Source: Acanthosepion esculentum
Lineage: Eukaryota; Mollusca; Cephalopoda; Sepiida; Sepiidae
Direction of reading: 5' to 3'
NCBI GenBank assembly: GCA_964036315.1
Contig: OZ038508.1
Span: forward strand, 50,200,524 to 50,264,523
Length of the DNA: 64,000 nt
Part shown: in pieces, positions 54,861 through 64,000 of the stretch
Layout of the letters: every line of letters starts with the position of its first letter
Numbering within the stretch: position 1 is the first letter of the stretch
The notes under the pieces: generated by a model
Database searches by the model: none
The model's input: only the letters and a program-made list of their open reading frames with translations
What the model was told of the DNA's origin: nothing
Position numbers and translations under genes: made by a program

Positions 54861-55485
54861 CTGGGTATTATAAACCTAATGTCTTCAACGTTATTTTTTA
54901 CTAGTGCTCTAATTGCAATTTTTGATGTTATCAGAAATATAGACAGATGCTACGGTACTTATATTGTGGTCGTAAACATCAGATTTATTAACTGAGTTAT
55001 GATTTTTTTTTTATTTCGTAATGATTTTCGGACCTATTTTTGTAATCCGATGTTTATACGCATGATCTCTCATTTTGTCCATTTTCGGGTCGTATGTTTT
55101 GAAAAAAATAAATTTACAATTGGTAAGATCCTTTTGCAAAATGCCGAGGCACCTGATGAAAAATCATGTGAAATTCCTGGACCATTTTGTCGTTTTATAG
55201 CCGTTAAAAAAGCGAGACTTTTCTGTCATGAATAATCAAGAGTGGTCTCCCCTTGTTTTGTTACTCTCCTCTTTGAGACATCTGTTTACTGAGACAATAA
55301 AAGCACAATATATGCGAACTTTGTATTCTCAGTTGAATAATGTTTTCTTAAAACTTACACCTGCGTACATTTGTCATTACAATTTACTTTTCTGCCCTAC
55401 TCATTGTTTATTGTAATTAAAATATCTATTGCGATGGGCAAACTATTGCAATGGTTATTTTAAATTGTCTCTGCTTTTCTCCGAG
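54861..55485. other. No recognised feature
   Basis: Short frames only; none recognised. Confidence 0.4.
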
Positions 55486-55489
55486 TTTC

Positions 55490-56480
55490 AGAGAAATTCC
55501 TCATCGTTTGCATTCATTTAAATATTATTCTGGATTCTCTACTCTATAAGGTAGGTAGGTGCCTTACCTATATTCTCAATTCTACACGTTATTCGGGACT
55601 TTACAAAATATTCTTTGTTGTATAATGTATTCTGGACCTTACACATATTTTTCTATTCTGTAGGGTATTCTGCGCCTTACGCAATCTTCTATTCTGCACG
55701 GTTTTTGTGGCCTTACATATATTCTCTATTCTGTAAGGTATTCTGGGTCATAATTATATTCTTTATTCCGTAGTGTATTCTGAGCCTTACAGAATAGAGA
55801 AGATATATTTTCTATTCTATAAGGTATTCGCTACCATACCCATATTCTCTATTCTGTATGATATTCTAGATCATTTAGATATGTTGTATTCTGTATAGTA
55901 TTCTGTACCTTAACTATATTCTCTATTGTATAATGTATTCTGGGTCTTGCCTATATTCAGTAATTCCTGAATTATTCTAGGCCTTATCTAAATCCTCTAT
56001 TCTGTAAGATGCTTTAGCTATATTTCCTATTCTATAAGGTATTCTGTGTATTATTTATATTCTCTATACCCATTCCTCAAGGACACATGACACAGGGGAT
56101 AAAGGCGTTAGTTAGATCCAGTGGCAGGACCCAAAGATTGTGAGTTCAATACCTGGTTAAGGCGCTGAAGAATTTGGAGAGGGGAATTAACAGAAGATAA
56201 CTGATAACTGACATCCATTAGACATGGAACGTGGAACAAGAACGGTCTACCCCAGCGAGCTTAATAAAGGGTTCACTTCGACATTCCAAGCACACGAAGT
56301 GTACAACGGCCGAAACGTTGTGATAAATATGGCCACAAAGATGAGGATAATAGTCCTAACAATGTATTCACTATTCTGTATTGTATCATGTGCCTAGACA
56401 TTTCTCTGTTCTGTAAAATATTCTGGGTTTTATATTATCTATTCTGTAAGGTATTCTCTGCTTTAATTATAATCTCCGTT
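55490..56480. repeat. Degenerate 40-45-bp minisatellite, split by a SINE
   Basis: Units like TATATTCTCTATTCTGTAAG, GTATTCTGGGCCTTAC repeat to about 56080 and resume at 56371-56470. Confidence 0.88.
56085..56370 (+). mobile_element. tRNA-headed SINE with Penelope-like tail
   Basis: Head GACACAGGGGATAAAGGCGT (A box) and GATTGTGAGTTCAATACC (B box). Middle AACTGATAACTGACATCCAT. Tail TGTACAACGGCCGAAACGTT, GATAAATATGGCCACAAAGA. Reverse complement of 54580-54850. A SINE borrowing a Penelope-type 3' end would be unusual. Confidence 0.65.
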
Positions 56481-56608
56481 CCGCACTTTCCGACACGTGG
56501 AAATTATTGCTTGAAAAATAATGCCAATACATTGAAATTATTATTTGAAAAGACACCATTACAATGCTTGGAGTGTTTAGTTCTGTTGGGTAATTTCTCC
56601 AGTCAATT
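56481..56608. other. No recognised feature
   Basis: Short gap. Confidence 0.4.
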
Positions 56609-56609
56609 A

Positions 56610-56922
56610 TATTTGTGTACGTTTATGGATGTGCGTGTGTGTCTGTATCTGTTTCAATACTTACGTATATCTGCCGCTGTATGTGCGCGTAGGTTTTATG
56701 ATTGCGTGTGTTAGTGTGAGTGCGTGTGAACAGACACATGACTGGAGGTGCGCATATATGTAGGTGTCAGTCTAGGAGTAAACTTGTATGTGCGCGAATA
56801 CGCGTTTGTGGCTTGGTCTCTGTGAGTGAACCTATGTATGTGTACATATGCGCGAGTTCCTTGTGTGCGTGTGCGTACGTGCATGCACGTGTTTCTGTAT
56901 ATGTACACGTCCTTATATTTCT

Positions 56923-56956
<34 letters not shown>

Positions 56957-57416
56957 AGTCGTGTGTCAGACTACGTGTATACGTGTATATATGTGCCAGT
57001 CTTCTTATAAACTTGTATGCGCGAGAATGCACGTATGTCTGTTGGTTTTCATGTCTGCGCCTTTCTGTGTGTATGTGTGCATACGCGTGAGTTTCTCTGT
57101 CTGTGTTTGTGCGTGTGTGCGCGCATTTGTGTGTGTATAGTCGTGCGTAAGACTGTGTGTATGCGTGCATATATGTGCTAGTCTTCTTGTAAGCTTGTAT
57201 GTGCGAGAATGAATGTATGTGTGTTTGTTTCCGTGTGTGCGCGTTTGTATGTGTGCATAGTCGTGCGTAAGAAAGGATGTGCGTCCATATATGTGACAGT
57301 GTTCTTGTAAGCTTGTATGTGCGAGAATAAATGTATGTATGTTGGTTTCCGTGTCTGTGCCTTTCTGTATGTGTGTGTGTGTGTGTGCGCGCGTGTGCGT
57401 GCGCGTGTGTGTCACA
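56610..57416. repeat. GT-rich cryptic repeat with longer-period units
   Basis: TATATGTG.CAGTCTTCTTGTAA, then GCTTGTATGTGCGAGAAT, recurs at about 56753, 56988, 57168 and 57289 among GT/GC-alternating DNA. Pure GT at 56927-56955 and 57370-57386. Confidence 0.9.
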
Positions 57417-57735
57417 GGACGTCGAAGCACTCAAGCCAAGATAGATGTCTTTGCAAGAGGCAAGGAATTCGAGCAAATATTTCATATTGATTTTGAATTA
57501 AAAAAAACAAAAACAAAAAACGAAAAGGAAAACAAAGCATAATTTCGTTATTTCTGCTGACATTTTTACACTCATTTCCGGCGGCAGCCATTATTTATTA
57601 CATTTCATTTTCTGTGGATTTTCAGTAGATTCGTTTGTCGTTTCATTTCTCGGCGTTAAAATCTGTTTTGCGAGTGGAAACGGCATTTTACCTTTTGCAT
57701 CAGCAAGATTAAATTTTCCACACTGTTTCTTTTTA
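57417..57735. other. No recognised feature
   Basis: Unassigned; A-rich run near 57500. Confidence 0.4.

Positions 57736-57738
<3 letters not shown>

Positions 57739-57802
<64 letters not shown>
57739..57802. repeat. AT microsatellite
   Basis: Pure TA run. Confidence 0.95.
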
Positions 57803-57805
<3 letters not shown>

Positions 57806-58430
57806 GTACATGCATACATATCTATATCTATATACATGTTTCTGCGTATGTGTGTTTGTAGATATTTATAGAAATTTATAAATCAACCTACATTCATAAA
57901 CGATTATGACAATATCGATTTATATATACACATATCATTATCTCTCAATCTTTAATATATATTGATATTTCCCGTAATATATATTGATACTGATACGACT
58001 AATGCAAAACTTCCTGCCATTACACTTAATAATACCACCACTACTATTGCTACTACTACTACTAATAATAATAATAATAATAAAAGCCTTTTGTAATCTA
58101 AAGGCAGATCGATTGTATTGTGACGATCAACAAAGCCGAACCAGATGAAACTCGAATAAAATGACAGACGTGCTCTGTACAGAGATGGAAGTGCATATCT
58201 TAAACGTGACTGTAATATATTATCAAGGAAGTAAAGAGAGTAAGCCTGATTGAGTAGGAGTAGTAATCTCCTGAGAATCGTGCAAATAAAAATCCGAAAA
58301 TGGATAATGAATAAAATGGAGAAAAAAAAAACAAAGGATTCCTGAATAAAAATTTAAAAAAAAAAAACACAACAGACTGCAACAATAAACAGTAAGAAAA
58401 AAAACGAAAATGATTGTCTTCTGAGGATTT
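57803..58430. other. Unassigned, with an ACT/AAT trinucleotide tract at 58029-58084
   Basis: CACTACTATTGCTACTACTA, then AATAATAATA. No gene seen. Confidence 0.6.
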
Positions 58431-58431
58431 T

Positions 58432-59160
58432 TTTAAAATAATTTCACCGCAAGCAATTTGGGAATGCCACTTATACACAGGGGGTGAGTGAGAATGAAAA
58501 TGAGAAAAGATTGGGCGTAGGAGCATTGAGGAAAGCATGAAAGGCGAACGGGATTCAATAAGACAGAAGATGGCGAGTGACATTTCATTTAAATTTTAGA
58601 AGATTGTAGTTATCAGGGAAGAAAGTAAACGGAAGGGAGTTTCACAGGATGGAAGTGCGACAAAAGAAACTGTCGGAGTAGAAGTGGCGTTTACATTTAA
58701 CTATTTCAACAGTAAAATGGTAGGACGTCGATGCCAATCTAGTAGCACACTTAAATTCAGGTAGTCGGAGCAATAGGGAAAAAAGCTCGTCAGAGCAGTT
58801 GCCATGCAAATATTTGTAGAAAAGACAGAGAGAAGAAACATCGATTCTGTGAGAAAGTGACTGATGTCGAGATGTCAAGTCAGGATGGATTACATTGCAG
58901 ATCCTTCTTTGGATGTTGTCAATAACCGAAGAACCTCGAGATGAATAGATATGGTAACAGTATTCAGTGCACAAACGAATGGTAGATTTGTAAATGTTCA
59001 AGATGGACTCTCATGAGAATAAGATTTCTGGCACGACACAATAACCCAATTTTCCTTGCAGTAGATGCAGCTATTGATTTAATATAGTTTTCCCACTTCA
59101 AGTTCCGTTTTTTTTTCTTTTGTAGGGATATATGACTATCAGACGATCCTGTCAAATATA
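58432..59160 (-). pseudogene. LINE-A RT C-terminus with 3' end
   Basis: Reads NIYKSTIRLCTEYCYHIYSS, IDNIQRRICNVIHPDLTSRH, QSLSHRIDVSSLCLFYKYLH, GNCSDELFSLLLRLPEFKCA, TRLASTSYHFTVEIVKC in one long frame. Upstream in a second frame is SIAASTARKIGLLCRARNLI. The best-preserved LINE-A C-terminus here. 3' terminus at AAATAATTTCACCGCAAGCA. Confidence 0.92.
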
Positions 59161-59175
59161 TAGCATTTCAGAAAT

Positions 59176-59330
59176 CTATATATAAAATGATGTAGCTTCC
59201 GTCCGTCACACTCTCTAAAATAGCCACAAATTGACCGATAGAAACCAACTTTTGCAGAGAAGTGCAAACAAGTAAAGGAGTACAAAGTACAGTTGGTTTT
59301 AGTAAGGTGCATTGCTTAGTACGATAAATT
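59176..59330 (+). mobile_element. Possible Helitron 5' end
   Basis: TCTATATATAAAATGATG after an A, then CCGTCCGTCAC and ACCGATAGAAACCAAC, resembles Helitron 5' ends. No matching CTAG-type terminus was found downstream, so it may be truncated. Confidence 0.35.
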
Positions 59331-60760
59331 TTCATTTATTTTTTTGCAAAAATTAACTTTTATAATTTCACTTGCAAAATACTTGCACTATTTTAAAAGC
59401 AGTTTAATAATTAAAATAAGAAATGCTTATTTAATAAAATTCAATATTGTTTTTAGCATACCTATATATATTGAAGAATCCAATTTTCTGTTCGGCCTGC
59501 GTATGCGAGAACTATAAATAAATCAAAAAGCCTAACGCTTCAAAAATTTGAAAAAATGGCCCCAGAAAAAATTGTTTATGCATGACCAGTTGTATGTTGC
59601 ATGCTCAAGAGTAAGAAATCGTAAGAATTTATTATTCTCTGTTAAAAAGGAAAAACGATATTTTCCTTAAAAATATTGTTTACCATGAATGTCTATATAA
59701 TTAAATTAAATCAAAGAAATTTTTATACTGCGAAATATTTTTTTAAAAAAATCAGCTTATTCAAATTTAATCGATTGGTATGCGAAACTGAACGAAACGC
59801 AGTGTTTGTAAATCACAACAAAAATATTAGTGATATCTTTAACAATACTAAATACTGTGAGACAAAAACATCTACTACTATATATTTCCAACAGCCTGTG
59901 TGTCTTCTTTTGGGGGGGGCCCTCAAAAATCTTAACGATAAATTATCCCCCTTTATTTTAAATATACAATCTTATATCTTCATATGCAATTCCTCTCCTT
60001 ACTTTCATTGAAAGCGGTCGAGGAGAAATCTTCAATGTTCCCCTGGATACAAAAACCTTTTCGACATTTCCAGCCGTTTCAGGCATCCGCTGATGCCCTT
60101 GGAAAATATCCCGTGCAAATAAAAGTGGTATTTCAAAATTTCCGAACGACTTTTAGCTGCTTCGCATTTGACAGAAGTGAATGTCTTACCCTACTGTGTT
60201 CGACTTACACAGGAATATTCACAGACAAAATCATAGGTCCCCAATCACTCGTTAATACAATTGATTAGCCAGTCTCAAGTTCGCTCTACATTGGCAAAAG
60301 TAAATTTTTACAAGCCGGCCTTCCAGCAGGCGGTAAATGGAAAATGAAGAACATAGCAAGAAATATCAATCGAGTATCCTGGATCACGGCAATAGGGAAA
60401 GTCCACCATGTATTTTTTTTTCCTTCAGTGTTCTTTCCAGACCAATAACGATGGAAAAGTCTTTTACACTACGCGTTAACTAGAAATAAATTGATGCTCT
60501 TCTGCTTCGACTTTGTCTGATTGAGCCATTATTATCTTAAGCCGATGTCAGAATTAGCCTCTCGGTAAGTGGAAAGATTTTTTAAAAAAAATGAAAACGT
60601 GCTTACTGATTCTGGGTTGTCCTTTGGGACTGAATTTCTGCTCGGAGGTGTTATTTATTTGAGACACTCTGCTCTGTGGGTTATGCAGACCGCACCTGAA
60701 AAAGTAACCCGAGAAAAAAGCTAAAATAAATAAACATCTTACATTGATTCCTTTTAATGC
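59331..60760. other. No recognised gene
   Basis: Plus-strand frames at 59676-60011 and 59984-60268 and a minus frame at 60554-60895 show no known motif. May contain the body of the element beginning at 59176. Confidence 0.4.
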
Positions 60761-60764
60761 TAAT

Positions 60765-61000
60765 CTAGGATGTGCGCACGATGTAATGCTTATTGGCACG
60801 GTAAATAGAAACGGAGAACCGAATTCAAAAACACTTTCGCACAAATGCTTTATTGGTAAAAGCGTGTTTTTTTTAAATCTTCTTCTCCCTACCACAAGCT
60901 ATCGGTTAAATATCAGGGTAGACTAGCGTCTCTAGCCTTGGGTGGTAATCAGTCATAGGAAAAGGAAAACTTTGAATTCAAATCGTAGGGTAGGCCACGA
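60765..61000 (+). mobile_element. Degenerate tRNA-SINE
   Basis: TGCGCACGATGTAATGCTTA (decayed A box). The body CTTCTTCTCCCTACCACAAG, ATATCAGGGTAGACTAGCGT, CTAGCCTTGGGTGGTAATCA matches the SINE at 17651. Confidence 0.65.
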
Positions 61001-61639
61001 GGGAACACACCAGTTTCTTTCCGAACGATCGACGGTATTTCCCAGTAAGGAGATATATCGATAATCAGGATCTGCTACGTACTGGAATGACATAGTACTT
61101 TTTTTTTTTAATCTTTAACCATAATATCAATAATTCTTTTTACTTCAAGTTGTCCTTCTAAAACATTATAAAATGTGTGTGTTTTTATATCAGGCATCGA
61201 GTTGGATTTGGTCAAGATGCAAAATAAACACAGTTAATTAAAACCATGCTCGCGACACAATTTCCGACGTGAAACGCATTTGCTTAACTACCCTCCTACC
61301 TCATTGATATCAGTCGCTACTAGCGCGTTACGCTTTGTTTAACGATCAAAAGCAAACGCCTTTAACACAACTTTGAAAATGTGACCTACAGATGCATAAA
61401 AATCGAAAGAGACTGACATGCCTACACAAAATACAATACCCTGTCCGCTGGCAAATGTTGGTAGTGGCGCCAGAAGTGGCAGTACCACTTTAGCCACCGA
61501 AACCGCCCCGGTTGGCGGCTGACGAGGGCAGTGAATCACACGTTGTATGTAGAAAATTAGTGATCGTTACTTACCACAGAAATACCAGAGTGTCCCAGAG
61601 AGTCCCCGAATCCTTGTGAATGAAGAACTATTTTCCACC
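61001..61639. other. No recognised gene
   Basis: A 66-codon minus frame (61339-61539) was not recognised. Confidence 0.4.
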
Positions 61640-61640
61640 C

Positions 61641-61643
<3 letters not shown>

Positions 61644-61726
<83 letters not shown>
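61644..61726. repeat. CT/CA microsatellite
   Basis: CT run followed by a CA run. Confidence 0.97.
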
Positions 61727-61729
<3 letters not shown>

Positions 61730-62075
61730 GGGATGTGGTAAGCCTCTCGCTGCTCTATCGCTACTTTCACGGAAAGTGCTCGGACGAACTACATTCCGCC
61801 AGCTCTAACCTTCACGGCAAGGATGAACCATGCCACTTACATGATAGGAAACCACAAACATTCACTCCGTATCCCATCGTTGAGAAATAAGTTCCACACG
61901 AACAGCTTGTTCCCGTCAACCACTGCTCTGGGGAACGGACGATGTTTCCCGATCACTCCAATCTTAACCTATTCAACTTTGGACTTCCCCAGTCAGCGTC
62001 GGCCACTGGATGTGTGTGCTTTGGGACCTTCTCTATACACTACATTCTCTTGTGGATATAAGATAATCTAATCCT
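61730..62075 (+). pseudogene. LINE-D RT C-terminal relic
   Basis: Reads NHATYMIGNHKHSLRIPSLR then NKFHTNSLFPSTTALGN, the R.T......H.......R....FFP.T...WN.LP end of CR1/Jockey-type RTs. The usual W of LWN reads G. LAALSLLSR at the left may be the RR..AL..Y segment. Frameshifted; bounded by a CA tract on the left. Confidence 0.7.
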
Positions 62076-62575
62076 CTTCTTGTCGAACGAGTATTTATCT
62101 ATTTACCTATCAGACGGTTTTTATTTTGAGTGGATAATCTATGTAGAGCTGGGTCGATTACGCGTTTACTTGCCGAGGCAGCCATATATACTTTCTGTTA
62201 GACGCGGATCTGTACTGACTTGCTACATGTCACCTTACGGTCCACACATTACCTAGCTCTTTTGATGGTCTGGCGGGAGATTGCGTGCTAAGTCTATTCT
62301 AGAAACATCTGCGGTGAGACACATGCTACAGTATTGCTTTATCTTAATTTATTTTTTCTTAAAATCTGGGTGATATGAAGTATTCCAGCTTGTATATATC
62401 TGTATATTTCTTCCTTAACAATTATAATTTTTTGCTACAGATGGCCTTACGTGCATAAATTTATATAATGGAAAATTTACTAGCAAGTAAATCTTCATGT
62501 AGGTTAAGTGGATAAATAAATAATTTATAATGTTCATTTTTTGTATAAATCTCAGGTTTTGCCTGATAGTCCGGG
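62076..62575. other. No recognised feature
   Basis: AT-rich, unassigned. Confidence 0.4.
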
Positions 62576-62576
62576 T

Positions 62577-62577
<1 letters not shown>

Positions 62578-62657
<80 letters not shown>

Positions 62658-62806
62658 CTCCTCCTTGGGATTATCCATACGGATTACCAAGATTTTCGTT
62701 ACTTAATTATATATATATATATATATAAATATACATCTATATATATATATATATATATATATAGATATATATATATGTGTGTGTGTGTGTATGTGTGTGT
62801 GTGTGG

Positions 62807-62850
<44 letters not shown>
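62578..62850. repeat. AT and GT microsatellites
   Basis: TA run 62580-62652, TA runs 62708-62776 and GT runs 62777-62850, with a short unique gap between. Confidence 0.97.
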
Positions 62851-62851
<1 letters not shown>

Positions 62852-62859
62852 GAAATATA

Positions 62860-63005
62860 GTTTTAAGGTGTGCTGTATTTACGGGATAAAGTGCTCAGTA
62901 TCACAGATAGAGCGTATGTAAATATAAATATAAAATTGAACATTGAAATCAAAGCTCAGAGGCTACAGGCTTTTTCGTGCTAGAAGCAATCGTCAGGCCG
63001 CGAGT
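62860..63005 (-). repeat. 130-bp element with hammerhead-like end (family with 50881-51000)
   Basis: Matches the 50881-51000 element in reverse. On the minus strand CTGACGA (62990-62996), TGC/GCA stem II, GAAA (62973-62976), GTA and GGC/GCC stem I are visible. GAAAAAG replaces the expected GAAAC, so it is probably inactive. Confidence 0.6.
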
Positions 63006-63275
63006 GTTGGATTTTTCCTCGTGTATTTATATTTATGGGTCAGTGGTGCTTGTGGGTAATCCATTCTGGCGGTTATTTTGTCGGGAGTGGCTAGTTTGTT
63101 TATTTATTTGGGTTAATTTATTTTACTTGTTTTTTATTTTCATTTTTTATTTTATATATTTATTTATTCTATGTTTTCTATGTTTTATTAAAGTGGTAAA
63201 AAAATGGTGGGTAATTGCTTAGGTCGCTTATTATACTCATTTAGATTTATTTTTATTAGTTCTAACGGTTATTTT
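63006..63275. other. No recognised feature
   Basis: T-rich DNA (63105-63190). Confidence 0.4.
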
Positions 63276-63279
63276 AGCG

Positions 63280-63392
63280 GGATATATATGTCTGTGTGTG
63301 AATGTGTTTGTCTGTCTCTGTCTGTTTGTGTCTATATCTGTGTGTATCTGTGTGTGTGCGCGTGTGTTTGCGTCTATTTGTGTGCGTGTGTA
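63280..63392. repeat. GT-rich cryptic repeat
   Basis: TGTCTGTGTGTGAATG-type units, no pure run. Confidence 0.8.
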
Positions 63393-63700
63393 AAAATAAT
63401 GTTGTCCATGAATTATCGTGTCTTCTGGTAGACTGTATCTCCAACACTAATAATCAAAAAGCAGCATTAAATGTTTGCATCGGGAACACTGATTGACCTG
63501 CCACCTGTCGAAACTCAGTGCAATCCGTGCACACAGCGACCAGTACATCATCAACAACGAAATGTATCTATCAACATAAGATAAATATCAGTGGCACCCA
63601 TGGCAAGGAAAAACACCAAACCTTAGAAGCTATTATTATACAAAATAAACAACACACATTGAATAAAATACCATGATCCACAGAAGACGTTTACAGTGCA
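63393..63700. other. No recognised feature
   Basis: Unassigned DNA. Confidence 0.4.
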
Positions 63701-63778
63701 TGTATTATAATTAATGTCCGCATATATTATAATTAATGTCCGCATATCTTATAATTAATGTCCGCATATATTATATTA
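63701..63778. repeat. 22-bp tandem repeat, about 3.5 copies
   Basis: TATTATAATTAATGTCCGCA-type unit repeated nearly perfectly, one T/C difference. Confidence 0.95.
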
Positions 63779-63780
63779 GT

Positions 63781-63827
63781 ATTAAAAATAAAATAAAACA
63801 AAATAAATAAATAAAATAAAATAAATA

Positions 63828-63895
<68 letters not shown>
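63781..63895. repeat. AAATA-type tract and GT microsatellite
   Basis: AAATAAAATAAAACAAAATA region to 63828, then about 33 TG units to 63895. Confidence 0.97.
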
Positions 63896-63897
<2 letters not shown>

Positions 63898-64000
63898 GCT
63901 TCGTTACACAATAGTCGTTAGACATGACACCATCATAGACCATTTCAAACTCCCAGCTTCTCAAAGAATAACAAGATATAGACAAAGGAATTTTATCAAA
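63896..64000. other. No recognised feature
   Basis: Short end of window. Confidence 0.4.

Noticed and set aside
56711..57485. Several 65-190-codon His/Thr/Val/Cys-rich frames
   Set aside because: All derive from GT/CA-rich repeat DNA on either strand.
59676..60268. Possible host exons in the 59.7-60.3 kb plus frames
   Set aside because: No recognisable motif, no conserved composition and no splice-site support that could be judged by eye.
62541..62921. 126-codon plus frame of IY and CV repeats
   Set aside because: AT and GT microsatellites.

Overview
The window looks like intergenic DNA from a large, repeat-rich invertebrate genome. The best fit is a cephalopod mollusc, probably an octopus. 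This rests on very long TCTA, AT, GT and GAAA tracts, SINEs with combined 5S-rRNA-like and tRNA-like heads, and many 5'-truncated LINE copies of one CR1/Jockey-like family. The species call is inference. No intact host gene, true tRNA or rRNA gene, CRISPR array or bacterial feature was found. Nearly every long open frame is either a tandem repeat with no stop codons or a decayed transposon.

Layout. 1-9 kb: TCTA/AT arrays, AT-rich palindromes, two solo LTRs (2606-3119, 6594-7255) that share a multi-hairpin module, a SINE, a mariner relic carrying a nested Penelope-like insertion, and LINE tails. 8-14 kb: a 1 kb TCTA array, composite SINEs, a Tigger-like MITE and an AT-rich minisatellite. 14.5-16.3 kb: a deleted Helitron. 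16.7-27 kb: two solo LTRs of one family (both 289 bp with 5-bp target duplications), a duplicated block whose two copies act as empty and filled site for one LTR, a polypurine tract, a mariner deletion derivative and LINE fragments. 27.4-34.5 kb: a 7 kb satellite of a 100-bp monomer, about 70 copies, with higher-order structure. 35-50 kb: LINE RT relics of two families, more mariners, SINEs and a short Helitron. 50.5-52.6 kb: a nested locus bounded by 90-bp inverted repeats, holding a hAT relic and a tandem element with a complete hammerhead ribozyme. 53-64 kb: SINEs, LINE tails, Penelope-like tails, minisatellites and microsatellites.

LINE family names used below are local. LINE-A is the CR1/Jockey-like family with C-terminal motif IYKSTIRPC...RLWNSLP and a 3' end like gtgaaatgattaaaa. 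LINE-B has GVRQGC...SPDLF and a C-terminus like RATKRRKLWKAMIAN. LINE-C and LINE-D are single relics. All are dead on arrival: no copy keeps the catalytic Y-A/x-D-D box.

The most interesting finding is the hammerhead ribozyme at 51070-51113 (minus strand). It lies in a 301-bp tandem unit whose second copy has lost the catalytic core through an 18-nt deletion. This resembles metazoan retrozymes and Penelope-associated ribozymes. Weaker hammerhead-like cores occur in three other places. Everything here was read by eye without alignment tools, so element edges are approximate unless a target-site duplication fixes them.
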